Part shown: in pieces, positions 1 through 9,977 of the stretch
How the letters are laid out: each line of letters starts with the position of its first letter
Numbering within the stretch: position 1 is the stretch's first letter
Assembly (NCBI GenBank): GCA_900618795.1
Contig: UYJD01000012.1
Location: 1,041,190 to 1,105,189, forward strand
Direction of reading: 5' to 3'
Source: Cyanodermella asteris
Lineage: Eukaryota; Ascomycota; Lecanoromycetes; Ostropales; Stictidaceae
DNA: 64,000 bases
Position numbers and translations under genes: made by a program
The notes under the pieces: model-generated
Seen by the model: the letters and a program-made list of their open reading frames with translations, nothing else
Database searches by the model: none
What the model was told of the DNA's origin: nothing

Positions 1-428
1 CGCACTACAAGGCGATTGAGAATGATGATGATGCGGAAAATGAGGCTACGACGGTGGGGGATGTACGTCCGAAATTCGATTGCGAGTATGTGATTGGATT
101 GGCCCCGACGGGTGGACAGGTTGTTATGGGTGTGGGCAAGCATAGTGCTCAACGTGTGGATCTGGTTGACTTGACAGAGAGTCTGAGAGAAGGTGTCGTT
201 GCGTCTGATAGTACGATACGGATTGAGGAGGCGCATGGCGAGGAGATTGTCAGGACGTTTCACATTGATGGCCAGGCGGGGACGATCTTCACGGGAGGCG
301 AGGACGGCATGATACGTGCTTGGAGAGTGGCGGAGGGCCATGCTGTGTCTAAGCCGGCCAAGCAGAGTAAGGAGAAGGTGAAGGATAAGAAGGCTGATAG
401 CAAAGGGAAGAGATATGCGCCTTACTGA
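1..428 (+). CDS. WD40-repeat protein, C-terminal part (WDR89-like), cut by window edge
   Basis: The frame is open from the left edge (phase from base 3) to a TGA at 426-428, so only the last ~141 residues are present. The fragment holds the end of a beta-propeller: a segment ending IFTGGEDGMIRAWRV reads as a last WD blade, and the 'GGEDG-x-I-R-x-W' pattern is typical of WD40 blades. It is followed by a Lys-rich tail (KQSKEKVKDKKADSKGK) typical of nucleolar or nuclear WD proteins. The layout resembles the WDR89 family of small single-propeller proteins, but the family call rests on one blade. The gene converges on the minus-strand CoA-transferase gene; the stops are only 46 bp apart. Confidence 0.6.
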   Translation, partial: HYKAIENDDDAENEATTVGDVRPKFDCEYVIGLAPTGGQVVMGVGKHSAQRVDLVDLTESLREGVVASDSTIRIEEAHGEEIVRTFHIDGQAGTIFTGGEDGMIRAWRVAEGHAVSKPAKQSKEKVKDKKADSKGKRYAPY

Positions 429-474
429 CGTCGGGGATCCGAGTGTACAACACGAGCTATCTTCAAGCGCCCTC

Positions 475-1923
475 TTACACCTTCCAGGGCTTACAATCCT
501 TGCCCACCTGGAAGGGAGCACCAATCTTCTCCTTGATCTCTTCTATCGAGGTATTGAGGTTGTAGTCCCTCAAAGTCAACCCCTTTTCGTGATCGACATC
601 GAAACAAGCCAGCTCCGTCACAATCGTGTGAACGCACTTGGCTCCTGTGAGAGGAAGATCGCACTTCTCTTTGATCTTCGGTCCACCATGCTTGTCACAA
701 TGCGTTTGCATGACTAAGATCTTCGTCTCCTCCGGGTTGGCAACAAGATCCATCGCGCCACCCATGCCCTTGACCATCTTGCCCGGGATCATGAAGTTGG
801 CCAGATCGCCGTACTGGCTGCATTCCAGCGCTCCGAGAACTGTCAGGTCGAGGTGGCCGCCACGGATCTGGCCGAAGGAGACATCACTTCCGAAAGTGGA
901 TGCACCGGGGATGGGTACGATCGTTTCCTTTCCGGCGTTGATCCAGTCGCTGTCCTCCTTGCTCTTCTTCGGATACGCACCGACACCAATGACGCCGTTC
1001 TCAGACTGGACATAGACATGTCGACCATCCTTGGCAGTATACGACGAAGCCAAAGTCGGCATCCCCACGCCCAGGTTACAGCTCGACCCAGGCTCGAACT
1101 CCTTCGCAGCTCGCTTCGCAATAGTATCACGTATACTCTCCTCCCCACCCGCCTGGCCGTCCTCTTCGTTCTTCAAAATCTCAATCTTATGCCACTTCTG
1201 CCCCTTGAACACCCTCCTCACATTCAGCCCCGGCAAGTGAATTTCCTCCGGAGACAACTCGCCCGTCTCGACGATCTCCTCCGCTTCGACAATGGTGCAA
1301 TTTGCGGCATTTGCCATGATGCGATTGAAGTTGAATGCCGTGCCCCGAAAGACGCAGTTTCCCATCTTGTCTGCTTTCCATGCTTTGATCTATGCGAAAT
1401 CTGCGCGCTCGAAGGATTCTTCGAGAAGGTACTCTTTCCCGTTAAATTTGCGCTTCTCGCGGGGCTTGTTGTATTCCACCGCCTTCCCGTCCTTGTCGAA
1501 TTTAGTGGGGAGTTTACCATCCGCATAAAGCGTGTGCAAGCCGGCGCTGGAATAAAATGCTGGAATCCCCGCCCCACAGCATCGGATCTTCTCTGCTAAT
1601 GTGCCCTGTGGAATGAGTTCCAGCTCTGTTTGTCCACTCAGGTAGGCTTTCTCCATGACTTTGCATCGTCCAATGTAGCTGGCAGACTGTTTTCGAACTT
1701 TGTTCTTCTCGTAAAGACGGCCTAGACCCCAATCGTCGTCGCCGGCTTCTGTGGAAATGAAGTACAAATCCTTGATGTGGTCTTGGTTCCGTGTCCACTC
1801 GATAATCGTCTCCGGTATCCCGGCGAGTCCGAACCCGCCGGCCATGATGCTGGCTCCGGACTTGAGGTCCCGCAGAGCCTCATCTACAGAGCTGCATATC
1901 TCGAGGTCTTTTCGGTCTGTCAT
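475..1923 (-). pseudogene. Succinyl-CoA:3-oxoacid CoA-transferase (SCOT), interrupted by in-frame TAG
   Basis: One continuous minus-strand frame of 483 codons encodes a fused alpha+beta class I CoA-transferase, the enzyme that moves CoA from succinyl-CoA to acetoacetate in mitochondrial ketone-body use. The A half (1923-1393) has the GGFGLAGIPETII glycine loop. The B half has GVGMPTLA and the catalytic-Glu motif SENGVIGVG. The frame is broken once by TAG at 1392-1390, between ...ERADFA and IKAWKADKMGNCVFR. This is a strongly conserved stretch where relatives have Leu, Phe or Tyr. No GT-AG intron can remove it and the frame is identical on both sides, so one substitution (for example TTG or TAT to TAG) explains it. 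The N-terminus (MTDRKDLEICSS) lacks an evident mitochondrial presequence, and several otherwise constant positions differ. This may be a diverged extra copy that has been inactivated; a sequencing error is the alternative. Confidence 0.85.
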
Positions 1924-2239
1924 GGTCGATGAGTTTCAGGTTAGTGATGAAGGTGTCACAACAGCGGTCACGACAGCGGGTGCCCATGGCGAGAAGCTGG
2001 TACATATCCCTCGTGCTGTCTTGTATGCCGTGCTTCGCATGTCTGAGCTCCACAATGCGTGGTCCTTTGACATGGGAATGATGAAATAGTGGAACTCGAA
2101 AGCAAGATAAGCTTTGGGGCGCGTTCCGCGTCGCCACGCCGTGTCTTCCAAGACTCGAAGTGCCCACCTTGCAACATGAGCAGGGTATCTGTAACTTACC
2201 AGTCGATTGTTGCATCTGTATCTGGAGGGCCTAGCTTGA

Positions 2240-2746
2240 TCATTCTTCCTTGAAATACTTCAGATATGTTGGTAGGCACTGAAGTAGCTGCGCGTCTACA
2301 TTTTGCCTGGTCGCGGTGACTTTCAATTGAGCGACCGCGTGTTTTCCCAAGGGCATTTTGCTGCCTACCCTGATCGATGCGACGATTTTTGAAACCTCTT
2401 TCACTACTTCATAGCGGCGCTGTACTTCAAGATTGGCGTCGTAGGACAGCGAATCCAGTGAGTCTGCGATTGACGTCAGCCACAAAGTTCCAAAACCGGT
2501 CGTTGGCGGTCTCAGCTTCCAGAAGGTTTCACGCACGCAAATCGTCATCGCCAACTACCTTGATGCGCGCAACGGAAGAGCCTCCTTAAGCCCACGGGAT
2601 TTCGCTGTATTTGGGAAATGGTGGCAACCACTATGACAGAGCCTCTCTGACGTGAACATTGCTATGAACCCACTTTTCATGCTCTCGACCCTTCGCTGAA
2701 CTCGGGGACACATTGATGACATACCTGTCGAGCATGTCCGTGACAA
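2240..2746 (-). pseudogene. Possible decayed coding remnant, unidentified
   Basis: On the minus strand a 104-codon open stretch (2554-2240) is preceded in the same frame, after one stop at 2555-2557, by a further 63 codons. A second frame across the same bases also reads protein-like (FPKYSEIPW, then ARIKVVGDDDLRA, then RFWNFVADVNRRLTGF), broken by stops. Alternation of plausible protein between frames suggests an old gene with several indels. I do not recognise the family. A helix such as YEVVKEVSKIVASIR is reminiscent of class I aminoacyl-tRNA synthetase C-terminal helices, but this is weak. It could equally be non-coding. Confidence 0.2.
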
Positions 2747-2880
2747 AGCATCCTAGGATGCTGCATACAGTTTATAGGCAGCCTTTGATGTCCTGATGTG
2801 ATCGACAAGTATCGTAGACCTCTCACAAAGCCCTGATTAGGCTTCGTCCATAGCAAGATAATCCACAGAGCTTCTGCAAA

Positions 2881-3690
2881 ATGGTCGTGAACGAGGAATT
2901 CTTCGGCCAGTTGGCGCGTCTATTCCCCGGCGGCGAAGATTCGCCCCGGTACGTCTACGCCGCCCTAACATTCCAAGCCAACGACCGCATGGAGCACATT
3001 GCCGAAATCTGGGATTACATTGCCCTGAAAACGCCCGAGATAGAGGCACAGGTCGTCAAGGCCCGGAAACTGCGAGAAGCCCTCCTCAAAGCGAGCGTCC
3101 TCGTCGGGTTTCCAAAGGTACTAACTCCCGCTCATGGTGCTCTGTGAAACGTCGCCAAAAGGGCGGACGCTCTGCGGGTTGGCTGATACGAGTGCTAGGG
3201 AATCAACGCGTGCATGACCTTGCGCATGGGCATCCAATCGAAATACCCAGGTGTCGAGGCACTTCTCGACAAGGACCAATCACTGCGCCAGCACCTGCAG
3301 CGTCCGGAGAAGGACAAGCGGGGCAAAGAATTCTTCTCCAAAATCTACGCCCAGCACACGGATCGCGTCTTGGATAACATGTCGCTGGCTTCCGGTGGAG
3401 ACCTGTCCGAATTTGCGATCAATGCCGTTTACGGAGATTTGATGGCCGAAGTGAGCAGGCTCGATGCGAAGGAAACGGGCCTGCTCGAGTTCCTGGCGTG
3501 TTACGCTGCCGGTGGTAGCGTTTGGTCGCAGGCTAAAGGTCACATGTACGGAAGCCATAACTTGGGGAATGGCAAGGCGGAGATTTATGGCGCTATTCAC
3601 ATTTGTGAGGCTATTGAAAAGGAATTGGGGATTCAGATTAGCCGCGATCCGAAGAATTGGGAGTGGATCTCGAAGGCCGACAAGTGGTGA
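2881..3690 (+). CDS. AhpD-like / carboxymuconolactone decarboxylase-fold protein
   Basis: Two exons, 2881-3117 and 3199-3690, give 242 residues. The 81-nt intron (GTACTA...GCTAG) falls between Lys79 and Gly80, and the join reads VLVGFPKGINACMTLRM. All-helical sequence with LLEFLACYAAGGSVWSQAKGHMYGSHNLG near residues 175-205 matches the helical core of fungal AhpD-like proteins, where a Glu lies a few residues before a helix ending in His. The redox CxxC of true AhpD is absent and only one Cys is in the motif, so peroxidase-reductase activity is unlikely. In fungi such proteins are mostly uncharacterised. The start is the first ATG after a stop-rich leader. The gene converges on the small secreted protein gene. 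Confidence 0.6.
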
Positions 3691-3988
3691 GAAAAGGTGA
3701 GCGACAGAGCTATCACCATGAAACACCTCGTGTGAGCGTTGCTGATGCGGGACATTGCTCTGAGGCATCACGTATAGCAAGAGCTGCTCCGTTGTTTTGG
3801 TCTGGCCAGACATGTATTATGATTGTCTCTCCTATGTATTCGCTGCGGGTAACGAGTGCACATCCATCGATTAACGAAAGACAAAGCCTTGAGCCCCAAT
3901 TCTCGTGTCATCTTCTGTTTGATTCAGCCGCTCCATCAAAGCTTGGAGCGGCGTCGAACGACTTTGGCTTCGGATCGAGAGCCTACAT

Positions 3989-4353
3989 TCATGCCGGGGA
4001 GAGAATGGGGAGGATGACCTTGCCGAGGAGGACATCAAGAAGGTCAACAACGGTGACGGTGACGTCAACGCCATCGAGGACGCTGGTCGGGCTGCAGTTC
4101 AAGATGTTGATCTGAGAGGGTGGTCAGCGACTATCAGATACTCAAGCTTGTTCCAACTTACTCCAGAGCCAGTGGTGCAGGTGTAGGGGGTCCCTCCTCC
4201 AGACGTGCACTTGTCGGCGGTCTTGACGTCGCACTTTCCAGATGGGGGCTCGGCGCAGAGAGAGACACCGCTGCCACCGTCGTTGCGGGCGACAGCCATG
4301 GCAGAGGCGCTGGCGGCGATGGTGAGGATGGTAGTGATCTTGGAGAACTGCAT
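3989..4353 (-). CDS. Small secreted cysteine-containing protein (effector-like), two exons
   Basis: Exon 1 is 4353-4162 and exon 2 is 4111-3989, separated by a 50-nt intron with a perfect donor (GTAAGT) and acceptor (CCTCTCAG). The product is 104 residues. Residues 1-22 (MQFSKITTILTIAASASAMA) are a clear signal peptide. The mature part is Gly/Ser/Thr-rich with five Cys (contexts LCAEPP, GKCDV, DKCTS, YTCTT, LNCSP) and ends in a hydrophobic Val/Leu/Ile-rich stretch (VTVVDLLDVLLGKVILPIL). Size, secretion and Cys content fit small secreted proteins of plant-associated or lichen-like fungi. The hydrophobic tail also recalls hydrophobin-like surface proteins, but the eight-Cys hydrophobin pattern is missing. 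A TATA element lies ~135 bp upstream. I started at the ATG opening the signal peptide, not the longer upstream in-frame ATG. Confidence 0.7.
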
Positions 4354-4485
4354 TTTGAAGTTTGTTGAAAAAGCTGAGCGGCTTTTGAGGTTGGTGGCTT
4401 TGGTTGGGCTTTGGATTGCTGGATGCTGCTTTGACTGCTGTATGCTGATGAGGAAAAGCTGATTGAGGTCGAGGACGAGCCGGTT

Positions 4486-4491
4486 CTTATA
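4486..4491 (-). promoter_or_regulatory. TATA box of the small secreted protein gene
   Basis: On the minus strand, TATAAG sits in the context TTTGTATAAGAACC. It is 135 bp upstream of the chosen ATG at 4353, and the stretch between is rich in C, A and T, as in highly expressed fungal genes. This supports the shorter, secreted start. Confidence 0.5.
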
Positions 4492-7095
4492 CAAATTTGA
4501 AAGGGCCTTCAACCATCTCCGTCAACACCATCCTGTTCTGCACCGAGTCAGTCTGCGCATCTACGAGGGGAAGATGAAGTCGACGTTGAGAAAGAGATCG
4601 TCATCGTGCAGATGAATTTGCCGTCGGGATGCTCTGACGGTGTCCAAGCCTGTCAACAGACGCCACTGAGGATGCGCCTGCCAATTGTCATGCGATGATC
4701 GACATTTGTGCATCACATCGAGCTGTCAGGAACGGAAACACGAGTCTGTTCTGGCAAGATGTGGGTACTTGTTGGCTGGACGTCGAATATCATCAGTGGT
4801 CTTGCTTCGATGATTGGACTGTGATCAATCGAGACCCTTGAAAGCGGACACACAGTCGAAGCAGAATTTCCGACTACGGGGGTTGGCAAGACTAGAATAC
4901 TACCATCGACGAGCATCGATCCTTCAGCATCTTCGAATCATTGCTGTGGCAAACATGCAGGCATAGCAGGCCGTAATCGGCAGCCAACAGGCTCATACAT
5001 GCCATGCGGCCTCGCGCTAGCAAGCGAGACATGTCTTCTTACCCTTCTTGGTATTTTTGTGGGGGCGCTCAAGGATGTTAGCGCCACCCACGCATAGCGA
5101 CTCCTGGGGCTTGCTGCGCGTGGTCTGAGCAACGTGGAGCCCGAGTTGGTCAGCCCTTTCGTTCTCAACGATGAAACAGACTACATGGCCAAGGCTTGGT
5201 TGGGGTCGAAGGATTTCAGCCGCTGGCAGGAGTCGATGCCGCCGACAGCGCCGAGCGTGGACACCCGTAGCGCCCGACTAGAACCAGGGTTCCCCACAGC
5301 AGCCAACCTCATCATGGAAATGTGATATTCCAGAAATCCGCCCGCCTCACACAACAGTTCCGGGGCCTGGTTCGTACTAGTTGGAATGCGTCGACTATTC
5401 GGAAGTCGTTACTGCCCGTTCTGGTTGGCGTAGGAGCCAGTGGCTTGACGTGCTGTGAGCTGGGGCAAAGCTGACGGCCAGACTAAAATGTAAGCACGCA
5501 TACTACATTTGGCAATTCTTGCTGTTCTTCGGCCGCTCACTCCTGGTCACAAATACTTGGGTTCAACATGAAAGGGCAAAAAACGAACTTGGACCAAAGC
5601 GTGTTGCTCTGGCATTGTTCCTGCAAGGGTCGATAATTTCTGTGACTAACAGAAACTGAAAAGCCGAATCCTTGCCTATCTTGCTTACCACTTGGCGAAT
5701 GCAGAGCGGTCCCACTGTCAGATTCTCTTTTGACAGCTGCTCCACTGAGTACCCGGAATCCACAAGCTTGGAAAAAACTGCCTCTCACAATGCATGCAGC
5801 CCCTCGTATTATGCCGGCGGAAAACGTTCCGTGCGGTTTTGAAAGCATTACTAGATCTGTGAATGATGAGCTTGATATCCGACATTGAAACCGAAGCCAA
5901 AGATTCTCCATCGAGGTCCAGGATCTTCATCCTTCAGGCCTTGGCATCTTGGTCCTGGCTTGATCGCAATGTCGCGTGAGTCGGTCCTGCGACCCCTCAT
6001 GTTGGTTTCTTGACATGCGGTGGAACGAACCCGAACGCCATTGACGCTTCGTGGTATGCCTTCCATGCGAACGGGTTAACTCGCCAGCCCGAATCACCAT
6101 CCGAATGGGATTCGAATGAAGCTTTGCTAGGGGCTCAGCGCAGCCAGGCAAAAGCCAAATTCTGGGGCGTAAGCGGGAGGCATCTGCTTGTGCGTTTCCA
6201 TTCGACTCGGCGATGAAGGAGGTTGCACGCATCGACATGGCCTTGTTCATCAGCTTGCCGCCGACTCAAGTGGCGTTCATCGTGTTACGCACAAAGGACC
6301 GGCATGTTGAATATCCGACAGGCTCAACAGGGCATTCTCAGCGTCATAATCCAGGCAAAGTCTTCGCACGAAACGATGGAAGCTGGCCGTCATACTATGA
6401 ACCATTCTCGGAGAGACTGCGATCTCAAACCCTGGAGAAAAGTGATTATGGGCGGTGTCTTGTGTTTGCATCGTCATAGTCGCGACGTTCTAACGTGAAG
6501 TGAACCGCACATTTTCGCTTCTATCTGGGGATATGCAAAGTGTCGATGTGCAATGCCCCCTTTGGGCGAGGACATAAACGTCGCTGCCTGGCTGATAAGA
6601 GATTGTCTCCGGAGGCCACAAACATCCAGCCTTTCAGCGTACAACGCGTCCATCAAAAGGAAGAAATCGATTCGAGAGCGAAGGCTGACAAATCGACCCC
6701 AAATTTTGGATTGACAGCCCGGTGGCTTTTCATGTGAAAGGTGAGTCGACGTGGAAAATGTTTTGCCTACCTGATGACCACGATTATGTCGTAGCTGTAC
6801 CTTTTCCTGTTGCCTACTTAAGCCCTTATGTTGCTATTGTGCACGAACATTGGTGGATGGACTGTTTGCGGGCTGACTTAAGTGCTCACAACCAAGATTT
6901 GCGCCCCTTGATCGTAGCGACGCAACGTCCAATGCGACGTACTCGAAATTTCATGCTGGATCGAGATGTCACCCTGATTTGAATCAGCATTCGGTGGTCT
7001 CGTTGAGGTCCCAGAAATGGTTAGAAGCACCTACTTAAAACAGACAATCTAAAGCGGGCCAACGGAAGTGTTGACGGCGACACTTCAACACCTAA

Positions 7096-7106
7096 CCCCC
7101 CCCCCC
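7096..7106. repeat. Eleven-base poly-C tract
   Basis: An uninterrupted run of eleven C in the context CACCTAA-(C)11-AAGTAGG. It lies in non-coding DNA about 600 bp upstream of the P450 start. Length polymorphism or a miscount is likely at such a run. Confidence 0.9.
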
Positions 7107-7523
7107 AAGTAGGTCCATCAACAGCTTCATAAGTTTTCGTAATACTACCAACACAAGTGGCCAGAGACATCGTTACTACTACTCGTTCATGTAATCGTAG
7201 GAGGACCCACGGAGGAAGCTGCCAAGGGAGATAACAAGATAGGTGCGCAACGACTTGCGTTAGCCCGCCTTAAACCCAACAATTCGCACTTCCAAGTGCG
7301 AGTTCCCCAAACTTTCTCACTTAGTCATCAAACTCCTTGAAACCAAGACTGGTCATTGCTGTCGAGGGAAGTCTCTTCTCGCGCCATCATTGGTTCGATT
7401 AGAGTTCAAGCTGAGACATTCCGGCTGCCCGCAGCAAGTTCAACCGCGCAAGCATGTGAACGCTTCACCCGAGGTCTCAGGGGCAAGTGATGAGGTGATC
7501 TGATTGTTCTGCTCGGACTTTCA

Positions 7524-7529
7524 TATATA
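7524..7529 (+). promoter_or_regulatory. Putative TATA box upstream of the P450
   Basis: TATATA in the context TTTCATATATACTCAATC, about 170 bp before the ATG at 7700. The spacing suits a fungal promoter with a leader of roughly 130 nt. Assigned by sequence and position only. Confidence 0.35.
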
Positions 7530-7699
7530 CTCAATCTATCCATGTCCAGGCAACCAGAATTTGTCCTTCTCGTAGGTCAACCGCACGATCTGAGACGAGA
7601 TCGCCGCCTCATCGCACTGCGACGTACGCCAGACAATAATGACGGGCCATCTCGCCTGTAGCTCTCTTTTGTGCCGCCTCGAATAACTACGTCTTCACG

Positions 7700-9451
7700 A
7701 TGACTCCAGTTCAAGCATTCGCGGTATTCTGCCTCAAGGCAGCCGCGTTCTCTGGTGTCGTTTCCTATCTTGCCACACGTTTTGGCGATCATATCTTGCC
7801 TATTTTCGTCGTCCACAATGTATTGTGGCTATCGTTTTCATTATTCTTTGTGCTGGGGGCCATAGATCAAGTGCTGATCTACCCCTACCATCGAAGCCCA
7901 TTGAGGAAGCTTCCGACTGTCAAGGTAATATTACGTCTTCAGATTTTGACACAAATCTGATGAAATTTCTATCCAGGACAGGTATTTCGGCAACCTCATC
8001 ACGGAGAGCCCGCGTGGCAAAACTGCCTTGGGATGGATGAAGCAGTTCCCAGACGCGGAGATGATCCGGGTCATTGGAGCAGCCGGCGTCCCCATCGTGG
8101 TTTTGAGTGGGGCTGCCTCTCTGCGCGACGTTCTTAACACGCGTCCCTACGAGTTCATCAAGTTTCCGGGTATGGCCAGCTTCCTGTCCAGGATCATTGG
8201 CTACGGCCTCATCCTGTCCGAAGGCAACCCACATCGGGTGCAGCGAAAGCTACTGACACCTTCATTTCACATTCGCAAGATTCGTGGACTCTATGACCTC
8301 ATGTGGTCCAAGACGGGGATTCTGCTCGAGGAATTGCAGAAAGACCTTGATGATCATCCCGCGGCTGGCGATAGCAAGTATGGTGAAATAGAGATAGCGG
8401 AATGGGCCAGGTAAGTGCATATCAATTGCACGGAAAAGTCGGATTCGGACTAATGCTATCCAGTCGACTCACCTTGGACATCATTGGACCCACGGCCTTG
8501 GGCAAGGACTTCCAGTCCCTGACGCATAAAGAAAACGAGATCGCCAAGGCATACCTCGAAATCTTGGATCCCACCTTCGAGCGCCTCGTCTTCCTCGGCC
8601 TGCACGTCATAATGCCCGAGTGGATCATCCGCCGTATCCCGTGGTCCGTCAACAGGATGATCGACGAAAACTGCGGTTTCCCGCGCAACGTCTGTCACAA
8701 GATCGTTCTCGAGAAGAAACAGGAACTGTACAAGGGCGAACTGGCAGAGCACGATATCCTGTCAAGCATCATGGAGACGGGCCAGTTCACAGACGATGAA
8801 GTCGTCGATCAGATGCTCACCTTCCTCGCCGCCGGCCACGAGACGACTGCTTCCGCACTGGCGTGGACATGCTACCTCTGTGCGCGCAACCCCGAGATCC
8901 AGGAAAAGCTACGCGCCGAGATTCGAAACAAGATTCCCAGTTCGAACTCCCCGATCACGTACGACGTCCTCGAATCGCTCCCTTACCTCAACGGCGTCTG
9001 CGAAGAGACTCAGCGCCTCTACCCCACCGTCCCCACCACAGTCCGCGAACCCATTGTACCCACCACCGTCGCCGGCGTGGCCATTCCCAAGGGAACCAGT
9101 TTCGTCCTCATCCCCCACGCCATCAATCGCCATCCCAAGTTCTGGGGCTCCAACGCCGCAGAGTTCGTCCCCGAGCGCTGGATCGACTTTTTGGAGGATG
9201 GATCCGGAAGACCGAACAAGCATGGCGGCGCAAACACGAACTTTGCAGAGATTACCTTCTTGCACGGGCCGCGATCTTGTATTGGACGCGACTTTGCAAA
9301 GGCGGAGCTAAGGTGTGCGGTCGCGGGCATTATCGGGAAGTTCAAGGTTGAGCTGCAGAGGCCGGACGTGGAGCCGGCGGTGAGTGGCGTTATTACGACG
9401 AAGCCCGCGGATGGGATGCATCTTTTGATGAAACCGGTTGCAGGGTGGTGA
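7700..9451 (+). CDS. Cytochrome P450 monooxygenase (three exons)
   Basis: Exons 7700-7924, 7977-8410 and 8464-9451 encode 548 residues; both introns (52 and 53 nt) have clean GT...CAG ends. Residues ~1-65 are hydrophobic and anchor the enzyme in the ER membrane. The I-helix oxygen motif FLAAGHETTAS is near residue 340, the K-helix ExxR (EETQR) near 400, PERW near 455, and the heme-thiolate motif FLHGPRSCIGRDFAKAE near 490. All canonical residues are present, so it should be a functional microsomal monooxygenase using NADPH-P450 reductase. The long-chain/xenobiotic CYP4-like motif spacing gives no substrate. It lies 526 bp upstream of, and co-directional with, a FAD monooxygenase gene, suggesting a shared oxidative pathway, but that partner is frameshifted. 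Confidence 0.92.
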
Positions 9452-9977
9452 GGCGGTCAAGTCGTAGCAGCACGTTGTAAGTCGTGAACGACCGGGCCAT
9501 GACGTTTCTCAGGTCCTAGCATGATAGCTCAATCATTTTCTGCAATTAGCGACACGATCGCCTGTCAGCACCATGTGATAGGCTTGAGATCAAGGCTTAG
9601 ACAGTAGCTCAATAACGCATAGGGGTCCCGGACTGATGAAGTCAACATGATACAATCCAGGCCTCGACGAAACTCGCCGAAGCGCTCTTCGGGGTAATCG
9701 CAGCACTGTCTCGCAAACGGCCCTATGGTTATCCCACTCGCAATGGGTATAGGAGCATCGAGTTCAACGCCGGCCGAATTTAACAAGATTTCTGCGCGGA
9801 GTGTCGGTCTCAAGCAGCATGCTGATAGGGTAGCATCACCGGATCGGCCGAACACTCCTCGGGCCCGAGTTAGTGCCAATCCTACCAGGCTTCAACAACT
9901 CAACAGTACTTATACGATGCATTCTATGGCGTTAGAGGAGTATCGCAAAGCTGTATGTACACGGGATTTACATTGCA
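9452..9977. other. Intergenic spacer, P450 to FAD monooxygenase
   Basis: 526 bp with no credible gene. It must hold the P450 3' end and the promoter of the downstream monooxygenase. I could not single out a TATA box. Confidence 0.5.

Larger units (their letters stand above)
4500..7690. other. Gene-poor interval, about 3.2 kb
   Basis: Only short unsupported open frames (under about 125 codons) on both strands, none with a recognisable domain or convincing splice signals. It contains an 11-C run at 7096-7106 and, at its right end, the P450 promoter. It separates the housekeeping-like left edge from the P450/monooxygenase pair. I see no terminal repeats, transposase or reverse-transcriptase motif. 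Confidence 0.5.

Noticed and set aside
1390-1392. Programmed stop-codon readthrough in the CoA-transferase
   Set aside because: The known fungal readthrough context is TGA followed by CTA; here it is TAG followed by ATC, so mutation or error is simpler.
853-1599. 248-codon plus-strand frame opposite the CoA-transferase
   Set aside because: Antisense shadow of a clear coding frame; no family features.
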